NCBI RefSeq assembly: GCF_029784135.1
Contig: NC_073746.1
Location: forward strand, 11,131,380-11,195,379
Length of the DNA stretch: 64,000 nucleotides
Source of the DNA: Toxorhynchites rutilus septentrionalis
Lineage: Eukaryota; Arthropoda; Insecta; Diptera; Culicidae
Direction: 5' to 3'
This document shows, one piece after another, positions 25,195 through 36,757 of this stretch. Made by a program: the position numbers and the translations under genes. The notes below the pieces were generated by a model. The model was not told the origin of the DNA and did not search any database. It worked only from the letters and a program-made list of their open reading frames with translations. Positions within the stretch are counted from its first letter, which is position 1; every line of letters begins with the position of its first letter.

Positions 25195-25878
25195 ACCAAG
25201 GTTTTTTTTACGCGGGGGATACGTACCTCGAAAAAAAACGCGTTAATTCGAAAATCCGCGTAAAAAAACCATGTCACGTAATGATAGATATCAAATACTA
25301 CGTAGAACGGAAGTAAAAAGTTGAGTTTTGCTCGCTTCCGGAAAGTAGTTTTTTCGTTGGTTACTGGTAGTTATAGTTCGGTTTTCCTCACGAATGAGGT
25401 CATCTGCTGTTGCTAAAAGATTCCCTTGTGATTTGTACACTTTAGTGCCGATGCACGTGCAGTATCACTGTTGGACCGTAGACACTAACATAGACAGAAC
25501 TAGACATAACTAAGTAGACAGGTAAATTCATTCACGAAACGCTGCCCGTAAAAACCCCGTCCCGTTATACCACCCGGTGAGCTACCCGTTACCCAACACC
25601 TAAAATCGACGTAAGAATCGTGATAAGGTGCGGCACTCATTTCCTTCATAAGCGCTAAACTCCTCTACAAGCACTAATTATCGTAATATGCTTTGAGGGA
25701 ACACAAGAGAAAAATGTGAGCTGAGAGGGAGATGTGATATTGCACTGGTCTTTTTTTACGCGGGTACCGCGTTAATTGGAAAATCCGCGTAAAAAAACGC
25801 GTTAAATGGAAAAACCTCGTGAAAAAAAAAACCGAGCAAAAAAAACCGCGCAAAAACCGCGTGAAAAAAAAACATGGA
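25195..25878. mobile_element. Inverted-repeat element with 'TTTTTTTACGCGG' ends
   Basis: The left end carries GGTTTTTTTTACGCGGGGG and the inverted AATCCGCGTAAAAAAAC. The right end carries TTTTTTTACGCGGGTACC, AATCCGCGTAAAAAAACGCG and several ACCGCGTGAAAAA repeats. Absence from the matching place in copy 2 (about 35155) marks it as an insertion. A related run of 'GGAATTTACGCGGTTTTT' units lies at 59010-59115. No coding sequence. Confidence 0.65.
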
Positions 25879-26020
25879 TGTAGATGGATATGGAATTTCC
25901 GAGGAAATTACACTATCGATTTCCTCAAACTAACACCAAAACTGAAATGTGCGTATAAAGTAATTCTCGCAGTTGCCATTCATCTGAATATACAGCCATT
26001 CCATGCCAAACCGATACAGT

Positions 26021-26708
26021 AGTTCTCAGATTTTCGTCAATATTGGTAGGTTTGTTCTTTATCGCAAATTATTAGACCCGTATTTTTTTCTTTTTTTGTA
26101 AGGGTGACCATTTCCATTTTAAGGGTGGTCCGAAATATCGAAATATTTTTCCCTTTTTTTTTTTTTTTTTTTTTTCCAAAAATGACATTGTTCAAAAAAT
26201 TATTACCTTTGAACTACTGGACCGATTCAGATGATAGGCATATCAAATTGAAGCCTATTAGCTAGCCTTTTTTGAAGAAATAACACACTTGCCAATTGAC
26301 TGGATTATAGTCACATACAGTCACATACATCCAGTCTAGTCTAGAAATATTGAACGAAAACAGAAAAAACTTAAAACTTGTATATCGTATTTCTTTTCGT
26401 GAAAATCAACCGTTTGGAAATTCGTGATAACCATTTTCTTTGGGACCCTAATAGCCGTATTGGCAAAACAAGTAGTTTTCCATTCTGAACTATGTAATCT
26501 AAGGGCGAAATAAAACAAAAAAAAAGTATCTCAAACTTTTCAAAGAGAAACAAATATAGGAGGTTCGGATAGGAAATTGTTTGAATTTCTATTTCATAAA
26601 AAATATCAAAAAAAAAAATTTAATATATTAACACTGAAGAATTTTTTTTTAAATTAAAATTTATTGTTCTAATAAACATGTTTTTTCATTCTTAACAAAA
26701 ATATATTA
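26021..26708. other. AT-rich sequence, no gene recognised
   Basis: Homopolymer-rich intronic DNA, including a T run at about 26152-26175. Only short ORFs. Confidence 0.4.
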
Positions 26709-28003
26709 GGCTGTCAAAAAAGTCCTGCGGTATTTTTTTTGAATTTTCATTTGTTCATAAAATTAGTTACAATCATCTGTTTCAAGTCAAATATGCGCCG
26801 TTTTGTTCGATGACTTGTTCCCAACGAGATGCCAACTTCATAATACCCCTGTTATAGAAGCTCGCTTCCTTATTGGCAAAAAACTCGGACAGCCAATGTT
26901 CACAGGCCTCTTTTGTGGCTAACTTCTGACTACCTAGCTCGTTCGCCATGGACAAAAACAGGTGGTAGTCACTTGGTGCAAGGTCCGGACTATACGGCGG
27001 ATGCAAAAGAACCTCCCATCCGAGCTCCCGGAGCTTCTGGCGCGTCACCAAAGAAGTGTGTGGCCTGGCGTTGTCCTGATGGAAGACAATGCGGCCTCTG
27101 TTTATCAAAGATGGCCTCTTCTTCATGAGTGCTACCTTCAAGCGGTCCAGTTCTTAGCAGTACAGGTCCGAATTGAGCGTTTGGCCATAGGGAAGCAGCT
27201 CATAATAGATTATTCCTTGACAATCCCACCAAACACACAGCAGCAGATCCTTCCTGGCCGTTAATGAGGATTTGGCCACCGTCTGAGCGGCTTCAGCGGG
27301 CTTCGGCCACGACCGTTTGCGCTTCACGTTGTCGTAAGTGACCCACTTTTCATCGCCAGTCACCATCCGCTTCAGAAACGGGTCGATTTTGTTGCGATTC
27401 ACCAGCGATTCACATGCGTCGATACGATCAAAGATGTTTTTTTGCGTCAACGTGTGTGGCACCCATACATCGAGCTTCTTTGTGAATCCAAGCTTCTTCA
27501 AATGGTTAATAACGGTTTGATGACTTATCCCCAGCTCTTGGCCGATGCTACGGCTGCTACTATGCCGGTCTTTCTCGGCTAATTCAGCGATTTTGTCGCA
27601 AATTTCGACGACAGGCCTTCCGAAGCGTGGCGCATCTTCGACGACCTCTACACCAGAACTAAAACGTTGAAACCTTTGTTGTGCGGTGGAAATGGAAACT
27701 GTATCGGGTCCATAAACTGCACAAATTTTATTGGCAGCTTGAGATGCATTTTTGCCTTTGTCATAGTGGTACTGTAAAATATGTCGGATTTTCTCTTTAT
27801 TTTGCTCCATATTTGCGACACTATAACTCACGAATGACTTAACCAAACAAAACAAACAAATAACTGTCAAGGACTATATTATAGCGCGGACTATAAAATA
27901 CCTTTCCAACAAGCTGTAGTATGACTCGATACAATAAATACAACTAGAACTACGCGCTTACAACGACACCTCGCGGAAATACCGCAGGACTTTTTTGACC
28001 GCC
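26709..28003 (-). mobile_element. Mariner transposon (D34D), full-length, 1295 bp
   Basis: 27-bp terminal inverted repeats begin GGCTGTCAAAAAAGTCCTGC on the left and GGCGGTCAAAAAAGTCCTGC on the right (reverse read), with one mismatch in 27. TA lies on both sides (26707-26708 and 28004-28005). The length is that of a complete mariner, and it encodes one transposase on the minus strand. Close similarity of the TIRs shows the copy is young. Confidence 0.95.
26782..27810 (-). pseudogene. Mariner transposase, complete except for one in-frame stop
   Basis: Reading from ATG at 27810 (MEQNKEKIRHILQYHYDKGK) gives 342 codons, close to the usual ~345 residues. The order is N-terminal HTH, linker WVPHTL, and catalytic D,D34D domain: first D in MVTGDEKWVTYDN, second in FHQDNARPHTS, third in HPPYSPDLAPSDYHLF, with exactly 34 residues between the last two. 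A single TAA at 27154-27156 follows LNSDLYC and interrupts the frame. The sequence continues in the same frame to the end, so I see no frameshift. An upstream ATG at 27870 is in frame but lies in the usual mariner 5'UTR, so 27810 is preferred. With the stop the protein lacks two catalytic aspartates and should be inactive. Confidence 0.92.
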
Positions 28004-28289
28004 TAATATTCCGAAGAAAATTTGGTAAGAAATAAACGTTGGATTTCCATTATCCACAGTTAGTTGTTTCATCATATACCCCACGATTTTACTTTAGTCT
28101 CATCATTGCCATAGATCAATGACCGAACGAATGTGATAACTACTAACTGCTACTTGCCAAATTATTTTCTAGCTCTTAGTACATTAAACCGTTTAACTTA
28201 ATTTTTTTTATTCATTTTATTTTCTAGCTTTTTAGTAAATTATCTGTATCATTAGTATTCCTCTCTACATTAGAAATCTCAACCAAGTA

Positions 28290-29915
28290 CAGGTCGCACT
28301 CGATTATCCGGGATTCGATTATACGGAATTTTAGACTCGATTATCAGGAGTATTTACTTTTGATTTTCGGAAATATTGAATAATTTGTATAATAATTCCA
28401 TTTTGAATAGCTGATATGGGTATCAAATGAAAGGGTGTGACAAGTAAAATACAGTTATTTATGCAAAATGCAAATCCAAGAGGCGGCCATTACAAAATAG
28501 CGAATTTTATATTTTCTCAAAACCCTATCAATATGAGTATCCAATGAAAGGGCTTGACTAGTAGATTACAGTTATTTATGAAAAATGCAAATATAAAATG
28601 GCGGCCACTACAAAATAACGGATTACATATTTACATATTTTCAGTAATTCATGAATAATTATGAAAAAAGCAAATCCAAAATGGCCGCCATCATAAAATG
28701 GCGACATATTTTTTTTCCAAAGCCCATCAATATGGGTATCAAATGAAAGTGCTCGACTGGTAGAACATAGCAGATCATGAAAAATCCAAATCCAAGTTGA
28801 CCGCAGTTCCCAAATAAACAATTACTTTTTAATGGTTCCATTCAGCTTGCCCTGTTTGTATGTATGTTTGTATGTATGTTTGAGTGTTGTAGGGTTGTCC
28901 CACATTAATAGAAAATTGACCCCGTTCCTATTGACAGATTGATCTGAAATTTGGAACATACATTGGAACCATTCAAAAAATGTATGTTTTTTCAATTTTT
29001 GTTTCTTACCTAACTTCGGAATATTTTGATGATGTACAGTATTCTATTAGTCAAATCATTTCATTTGATACCAATATTGAGGGGATTGCAAAAATACATA
29101 GCCGACCATTTTATGGCGGTGACCTTTTCGAATTTATGTTGTTCATAGTGTAGTGTATTCTCCAAGTCGAGCAATTCAGCCATTTTTAGCGGCGGCCAAA
29201 TTAAATTTTTCAAGAACATGGAATACGCAGTTTTATAATGACAGTAGAATTAAAAGTATGTTCCAAATTTCAGATCAATCTGTCAATAGGAACGGGGTCA
29301 ATTTTCTATTAATGTGGGACAACCCTACAACACTCAAACATACATACAAACAGGGCAAGCTGAATGGAACCATTAAAAAGTAATTGTTTATTTGGGAACT
29401 GCGGTCAACTTGGATTTGGATTTTTCATGATCTACTATGTTCTACCAGTCGAGCACTTTCATTTGATACCCATATTGATGGGCTTTGGAAAAAAAATATG
29501 TCGCCATTTTATGATGGCGGCCATTTTGGATTTGCTTTTTTCATAATTATTCATGAATTACTGAAAATATGTAAATATGTAATCCGTTATTTTGTAGTGG
29601 CCGCCATTTTATATTTGCATTTTTCATAAATAACTGTAATCTACTAGTCAAGCCCTTTCATTGGATACTCATATTGATAGGGTTTTGAGAAAATATAAAA
29701 TCCGCTATTTTGTAATGGCCGCCTCTTGGATTTGCATTTTGCATAAATAACTGTATTCTACTTGTCACACCCTTTCATTTGATACCCATATCAGCTATTC
29801 AATATGGAATTATTATACAAATTATTCAATATTTCCGAAAATCAAAAGTAAAAACTCCTGATAATCGAGTCTAAAATTCCGTATAATCGAATCCCGGATA
29901 ATCGAGTGCGACCTG
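28290..29915. repeat. Near-perfect palindrome, 1.63 kb, with pogo-like ends
   Basis: Arms 28290-28961 and ~29256-29915 are inverted copies. Open frames in the two arms give identical predicted peptides. The one clear difference is an extra 12-bp GTATGTATGTTT in the left arm. A ~295-bp spacer separates the arms. The ends are CAGGTCGCACTCGATTATCC, like the pogo-like MITEs here, flanked by TA. The inverted symmetry continues ~18 bp outside the ends (AGAAATCTCAA(C/T)CAAGTA on each side). The arms carry the same ~100-bp units as 3470-3930. Confidence 0.93.
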
Positions 29916-30075
29916 TACTTGATTGAGATTTCTATGCCGAATAACACGCCTTAAATGTATACTGGAGTGGCAAACTCTAGAATACGCGTGACCACAGTGC
30001 AAGTCGGAGGAAATTCCTTGACCAAAAATTCCCCCGACCAGAACGGGGATTGAACCCGAACCCCCGTTAGGCTAA
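29916..30075 (-). mobile_element. SINE fragment (tRNA-like head lost in part) interrupted by the palindrome
   Basis: On the minus strand from 30075: GGGGGTTCGGGTTCAATCCCCG, which includes a B box, then TTCTGGTCGGGGGAATTTTT, GACTTGCACTGTGGTCACGC and GGCATAGAAATCTCAATCAA. I recognise this as a common mosquito SINE. In its usual form the sequence continues past 'CAAGTAC', which is exactly where the palindrome starts. The A-box side is truncated. Confidence 0.75.
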
Positions 30076-32236
30076 TCTTTTTCTCTATTTTCTTATTTCT
30101 TTTTAATTTTCTAGAATCCCTCGATGAGAAAAGAATACATTTTTTTTGTCTCCGAATGAATAATGCTCAACTAAACAATTTTCCTTGAGTATTTTGTAAC
30201 TGTTTGTAATCCGTTTGACGTAAAGCATAATTCAGTTAGAATATGTGTACAAGAAATCGACTCTCTCGGGATAGTTTTCGTATTGCGAGCTCGAACCAAT
30301 TATCATCTCACAACTTGTTCACAATGTAATGTGTAACGACTTCTTCAATTCGTTGTTCCCTCCCCCTTCGCCACCGAACAACGGAGAACAACCAAATCAT
30401 AGGTTCATAGTTGCGCGATGTGATTGGTGTAATTAATTTTATGGAAATCGTTATTGGTGTTTCGCCAGAGCCGAAGGGGGCGAATTATGGTCCATAATTT
30501 GCTCGTTGCCACCGTTTTGGCGATGATGGGCTAGCTAGCTGCGGCAACTTGTATTTTTCGAAGAGCCCCGGTAACGAATTTCGGCCGCCAAATTAAATCG
30601 AATAAACAAACGAAGTCGGATTGTGTACGGCGTGCAACTTCTGAGTTGCTTTCTAATGAAGTTCAATTAGCTATTTACTTTCCCAGCAGAGACTCAGAGG
30701 GGTAAACCTTTGCCTTGGTAGCCTTGGCGAATAATGGCGATGATGGATTTGTTAATGGCGAATCGTAATGATGGACATTTGAAGCGCTATTTTGCAGTTT
30801 TTATTGCCGATAATAACGCGATATTGAGCAAATGCCATATAATCTAATGACTCGGAAAGTGATTCTGCAGAAATGGTTTGAATTAGTGAGAAAGTCGTGA
30901 GATTATCTGGTTAAAGTATTTTAAATCTGCATATTATTTTTTTGTTATACCTACTAATCTCAAATATTTCAATTTTGTCCAGAGGGAACCCTTTTCCAAA
31001 GTTGGAAACAACTTTCCACCCAATCCGTTCTAATAGTCTGTTCTCACAAAATGAGCCCAGATTATCAGTGTTTTACACTTTTTTCCCGAAACTTTTTCGG
31101 CAGCTTTTCTGCGCGAGATTCGTACAGCACAACTCAGGGGCGAACGCTTTTTTGTCTGTTGATGTACCGCCACCAGCTAAAGCGTGTAACATCCTTTTTT
31201 TTTTTGGCGCGCGCTTCCCTTACTGGATTGTCTGCAGACACACACCCCCATTTTTTCGCGTTCATTCCGAGCCCCGAACTACACATTATATCACGTGCAC
31301 AGAACGGGAACTGTGACACGAGCGCTTACTGCGCGCTATTGTTTCGCTCGAGGAAAGTTTCACTCGGGGCGGACTGAGAGAGAAATCCTGGGAAACTTAT
31401 TTTGGCAGAATAATAATTGTTAGACGGGGGAGAGGGAGAAACAGTAGGGAGCGAAGAACAATTGCAACTAGTTTGGTTTTTTGTTGTTGTGTATTTCCGA
31501 ATGAGAACAGAAGCAGTTTTCCACGCATCGTAGCGCTGTATTTCTCAGCTGCGACATTTCGATGTAGTTTCTCAGAAAAAAGGAGGGTGGGTCGAGAACG
31601 GGGGAGGATTGTTGTGAGTAAATTACGTACTTTGGGGTGCAACGCGAGGGTTCCGGGTATTCTGGGAATCGTTGGTAAATGTGTTTATGAGAAACTGCAA
31701 GCAGAAGTTTTGTTAAACCGAAAGAAAAGCAATAGCAAGTTACGCTCCCGGTACAATCCCGGGAAGTTCTCGGTTCTCCAGTGTTAAGACTGCTGATATT
31801 TGTATGTTAATTAAATTGGATAATGTCTCTTATAGTTGTAATTAAATTTACCAATTAAGAAGTTTGCCGCTGGATTGTTATGGTGACTGTATGCAAGCAA
31901 CTTTTATTATGGTTGTTGACGGGTAGAATTCGTTCAACCGATTGAAGCTGGAACGAAGAAATTTGTTTTTATGTAATTGTTGCATCTGTTCATGACAGTA
32001 AAGCAGTCCAACAAATAAATGGATTCGATTCTCCAAACATGTCCGATCGTTCTTTGCCGAGGAACTTTGTATCGACTATAAACCAGATCGAATTTTGAGT
32101 TACAATTCTACATTTTCTGGTAGATTCGGTATTTCTGTATAAAGATTTCACATACGAACCCTTGATAATTTATGGTTCTATATGGCGCCTGTTCAAAAAA
32201 TGTCTGCTCCCAGAATATTTTTTTTACCTAGTAATA
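30076..32236. other. Intronic single-copy region, GC-richer at 30400-31800
   Basis: No repeats or coding similarity recognised. The segment 31080-31480 has raised GC and CpG with several splice-donor-like GTGAGT/GTAAAT strings (for example 31614), so an internal promoter or noncoding exon is possible but unsupported. ORFs up to 124 aa overlap one another on both strands. Confidence 0.4.
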
Positions 32237-32987
32237 CAGGTCGGACTCGATTATACACAGACTTGATTATATGTGATACGATTATATAAAGTTTGAAAAA
32301 AATTATTTTTTTTTCATTTCAAATATGACTTGTTTTGAGAAAAAATGTAACCTTCGAACGTTAAGGTGGAATTTAAGTACCTATTATATGTTTTACTTGA
32401 ATTTTCATTAGGAATTGTTTATATCGATATTGAAGCGAAATTAAGAAAGATAGAAGATGGATGCCAAAGAACAAATTGTAGAGTGGTTTGAGAACTTCAA
32501 TTTGATTGATAGAAACAATGAAGTTTAATCTAAATTTTTGGGATAAAATTAATAATCGCACATTAAAAAATACTAACTTTGAAATTTTCCCTTCCAAAGC
32601 AGTTATTTAAATCCACTAATTTAGATGCTCCACTTCTTTATCCTGTACTAAATGTACTTTCAAATGAAGGCAGAATTGGCTTACGCAGTGTACTTTTTAA
32701 TGTGGAGCCAATTTGAGGCAATAGAGTCCGAAACAAAAAAAAAAGTTTATAAATCTGTCATTGTTGAAATTCTAACATATGCGTAGAAGGATTTTTTCTT
32801 CAAATTTGATCATCTTTCACCTTCTGAGAGATTCTGGAAAAAAAAATTTTTTTCACGTCAGAAAGTTCTTTTATTTTCAATAAACGAAAAATATATGAAA
32901 AAAAAACCAATGGAAAAAATATTTTTTTTTGGATTCGATTATATACAGTGAAAAGAAATCGGATACTATATATAATCGAGTTCGCTG
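32237..32987. mobile_element. Pogo-like MITE, 751 bp
   Basis: Left TIR CAGGTCGGACTCGATTATAC, right TIR (reverse) CAGCGAACTCGATTATATAT, TA on both sides (32235-32236 and 32988-32989). The interior is related, in inverted orientation, to the element at 8258-8758. It has no ORF of its own. The TIRs match the ends of the palindrome at 28290-29915. Confidence 0.85.
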
Positions 32988-32989
32988 TA

Positions 32990-34185
32990 AATATCATATC
33001 ACGTAAGAAAACATCTAAGTAACTGGTACTAATCAACAAACTCAAATCTTTTGTATCACTAAATTCTTATTATGATGAAATATGTCCTCTCATAACTCAG
33101 ACCTTATGAAGTAGTGATCAATGATGAGGGGTTTGTATTTTTCCAGGATCAGATTTCTGTATTTATACCCTAATTGCGCTTGAGAGCGTGTTTAAAAAAA
33201 ATTCTAAAAATCATGGTGGCCACCTCCACATTTGCTACTGCTCTCATTACTTTTATTACCTTGTCACAATCCTTATCTCGCTGATCATAATACTACTGAC
33301 TCCTGTGTTCAAGTTGGTACATGTTATAGACATTATTTAATTAACAAATACTTTGGGTTTCGGTCAGAGCAAGGGTTTTTTTTGTTATCTCTCTACGAAT
33401 CAGAAATCTCGTACACAATTCAAATTATTGATAGCATGTTATTTAGCTTCGGAATTGAACGGAGAAATATAATTTCAAAGCTCGCTATAAACGTGGAAAG
33501 CCAAATGTTGCGAATTATCGAAGAAAATAAAATTCATGTGACAGAAGAGGCCACACTGTGCCACTTTGAATGTTGTGAAGATCATCAGAAATCATTTGCT
33601 GTGAGGGGAAAATTGTTGCAGCGCCAAAAATAATAATGCAAGATCGTCAAAAATGAGTCATAAGCTCCACAGGCATATGAATGTGATTGATGAATTGAAA
33701 AGTAAAAAATATAACTTAAATATTTCTGTGGGTGCTGTATAACATGTTGCATGATCATTTAGTCGATAATAGAAATGGCGCTCACATACACATACCAAAA
33801 ACTGAACTAAGTTTTCAAGCAGTTGACTGTATGAATGTTTCATGATTCAATCAAGCTTTGGTATGTGGTGTCTCAAGCAAAATATGTCTGTGCAAAATTA
33901 TTTTTAATGATTTTCGAAAAAGCAGAATCATGCTGCTTTTAACTCGATTTTGAAACTATAGATTTTTTTCCTGCACGAGTTATAAACAAAAATATTGGAA
34001 ATAGAAAGAATATATTTATGATTTATGATTCTTGTGAAAAAATTTCTGTAATGTTACGAATATTAGAATAAGTAGCAATGTAAGTATCTACTCCTTATCG
34101 AAAAATATTAGACTGGTACTTTTACTCCACCCATAGAATGCGCCCTGTAATATGATGAGCTGAAATCGGATCTTTTATATAATAA
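32990..34185. other. Intronic AT-rich sequence; one unexplained ORF
   Basis: A 133-codon ORF at 33232-33633 (+) reads ...GIERRNIISKLAINVESQML, then RIIEENKIHVTEEATL. I recognise no family. Its codon use looks like the surrounding AT-rich DNA, so I do not call it a gene. Confidence 0.35.
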
Positions 34186-36757
34186 CTAGCTGACCCGGCA
34201 AACGTTGTTCTGTCATATAAATTATTTCTAGTGAATATTTTGGCTGTTCAATAAAAATATCTAATGTATTGTAAGCGCGTTTAAATGTTTTAACGAACTA
34301 TAAAATTAATCGATTGTGATCTATGAAGGATAGATTCCACGTGGATATCGAGTAGATATGTGAAGGTTTGACCGTGTATTGCATTGGACCATGGGAAAGT
34401 GGACTTCCCGAACCCGAGTGTGATGTGAAGATAGAGATGAGATGTATGACCTATGACCTATGATCTAAGTACTGGGTTTCGTTCATGCTTTTTGGAGAAC
34501 GCCTTGTACAAATTCCATCTGCCATGCAAGGTGATAAGAGATTTAGATCACCTCGTAGGCAATGAACCATGTTTGTAGTAATAATATCGAACAGTCACCC
34601 ATATTCCGGAATCCGATTGCTTTGAATCTCGATCGGATCTTACGATTCGTCTTTTGCATTCTGAAATACGATTGACCTCAATTCGTTCGTGCTATGAAAT
34701 GTGGCACTCTGGAGCAATTTACTCTCTATCAGATTAGCAGACACGAAAGCAATTCTAAATTGCTAAAATTTGCATGAAAATCATTACCCGATGTTGTTCA
34801 AATACTTAGGAGACAGTCCTAACTCAACGTTTCTTCTATAAACCTCTTTGCATTCCCGCTAGAACTTTATCCATAATATGAAATCATTATCAGAGACAAT
34901 TGTGAATGTGTTCTCCTGTTACACAGAACACATATTAGAGACTTCATTTTTTCCGTAGAGTCCTTCGTGGATCACACCATTGAGGAAGAGGCGGATTCTT
35001 CGGCGGAAGGAGGGCTGGATTTTGATAGCTCAGGAATCTGGATACTCGTTCACTTTGGTCTTATGGAAGACCAAACCGTTTGGATGAGGCTCAATGTCGA
35101 ATTGCATGGCGATCCGTACAGGTAATTCTGATTCGATCGGATTTCAGAATACAGGAGAACAGTTGATCAGTAGATGGATCTGAGATTTCCGAGGAAATTA
35201 CTCTATCCTAAAAACTAAAAATGTGCGTATAAGGTAATCCTTGCTTTTGTCATTCAATTTCATTCGAATGAATCCAGCAACATGTTGGATGGAACACGTG
35301 TAATGTTGTAATGGAGCTCATTAAAGACATCATCTCTTTTATTTGAACAAAGGCTGTGTTGGTGTTGCTCATGATAGCGTCGCGCAAGTGAATTTTTTCT
35401 GTTGATTGTGTCACAGGAATCGCAGTCGTTCGCTCTCTACCTTTGCGTATATGTTGACCATGGATGATGGACACAGCTCAAGACGTCGTAGAATGACGTT
35501 GTTCTGACTGCGTCAATTCCTCAAACGACACACATAAGAATCTATGGAGCACACTCTCTAGTTTGTTTCGTCTCCTCCAACCACATGTTTATAAATATTA
35601 TAATAATTCAAAACGAGTAATGATGTTCTTAATGATTGGAGTAACTGTGGCGCATTGGATCTACACACATGCCGTTTTTTTATCAGGATTAACCACAATA
35701 GCGTAATTGTTACTTCGCATTCCGAGCATGTGTGTGTTTGGAATAATTTCAATGATTCATTGTGCACATCCAAAAAGGCTTCCAGTTCGTCGGCGATGTG
35801 CCTAGCTTTAGACGAATTGAGGTTACTTGCGTTCGATGAAGAGGACGAAGTGCCATCTGATATTCAACAACGTAAAAAAAATCGTCCTGATTGGAAAACG
35901 TACGACGGATCATTCATTTGGTATTATTTATATAAAAATACAAATATCGCGATTAAAAATAGGAAATAGGGGTACACATTGGTTATATGTGTATTTTTTC
36001 AAACCAAATTTATGCAAGAAATACAAAAAAAATAATGCAGCAATATTCAGGAAAAAATTTCATGCACCCAAATCAGCATTAAATATACAATAATCGGCAT
36101 CCTAACGGTATCATATATAGTTTACGACCTATTCTCGTGCCTACCAAGTTTTTGGAGTATAATTTCATTGAAATCGGTCAAGTCGTTTCGCGGGAGTTCG
36201 ACCAAGAACATCGTGACACGAGATTTTATATATATAGAGAAGAGATATCCTTATTTTTTTTTATCCCATTTATTTATTTGAGGCTCATTAGCATTTTAGC
36301 TGTAACAGAGCCGAATTTCAATCGTGTACATGTCACATGGTTATCATATCTATAATTAGCACATTACACAGTTGCCATTCGCCAGTATTCCTTCTATACC
36401 ATTACATATGGTACATTCACACAGTAGCCATTTAGGCGTAAGGGTATTCTTACTGTTCTACCATTATCCAGTTGGACCACCGGACAGCGGAGACAGTTGA
36501 TTGATCATTGTTGAGTTATTTATAGAACAGCAGCCCGTTGTGTCTTGCAGAGATGAGCAGTTGTATGGATGAATCGATCTTATTTCGACCGTGGATCGAT
36601 CTCCATTCGCTGTTGATTATTGTTGCATGGACGTAGCTATTCTGTAACAACACAAAGATGGTCAATGAGGGCCCTGAGTTTTGAACTCACGATCGATCGC
36701 TTACTAAGCGAACGCGCAACCATTGTGGCTACGGAGACCCCCAGATATCCTTATTTT
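34186..36757 (+). repeat. 'CTGACCCGGCAAACGTTGTT' repeat, copy 2
   Basis: It opens CTAGCTGACCCGGCAAACGT. It closes near 36200-36240 with AAATCGGTCAAGTCGTTTCG, GTGACACGAGATTTTATATA and a TATATAGAGA tail. Length without the SINE is about 2.05 kb. This is a more complete copy of the family nested at 23206-26020. ORFs at 35655-35969 (+) and 35558-35773 (-) overlap, and I recognise neither, so coding capacity is unproven. Confidence 0.7.
36258..36742 (-). mobile_element. tRNA-derived SINE, ~485 bp, with 15-bp target-site duplication
   Basis: On the minus strand from 36742: GGGGGTCTCCGTAGCCACAA, TGGTTGCGCGTTCGC (A-box region), then GTGAGTTCAAAACTC (B box). A body of ~400 bp follows, ending AATAAATAAATGGGATAAAA with an A tail. 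The 15-bp repeat AGATATCCTTATTTT flanks it at 36243-36257 and 36743-36757. It is inserted at the 3' end of the repeat above. The type is familiar from mosquito genomes. Confidence 0.9.

Larger units (their letters stand above)
23206..26020 (+). repeat. 'CTGACCCGGCAAACGTTGTT' repeat, copy 1, with two nested insertions
   Basis: It begins ACTAGCTGACCCGGCAAACG at 23206, like copy 2 at 34186. Collinear matches to copy 2 include 24830-25030 versus 34780-34950 and 25876-26000 versus 35165-35280. It is interrupted by a LINE (23388-24765) and by an inverted-repeat element (~25195-25878), neither present in copy 2. The superfamily is uncertain to me; similar openings are widespread in insect genomes. 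Confidence 0.75.

Noticed and set aside
28576..29629. Identical 81-codon ORFs on opposite strands
   Set aside because: They are the same repeat sequence in the two palindrome arms. Identity reflects arm similarity, not a conserved gene pair.
33232..33633. 133-codon plus-strand ORF
   Set aside because: No family resemblance and base composition like its surroundings; kept only as an unexplained ORF within an intronic stretch.
35655..35969. 104-codon ORF inside the CTGACCCGGC repeat as a transposition protein
   Set aside because: I could not match it to a known helicase, transposase or reverse transcriptase motif, and an overlapping antisense ORF is equally long.
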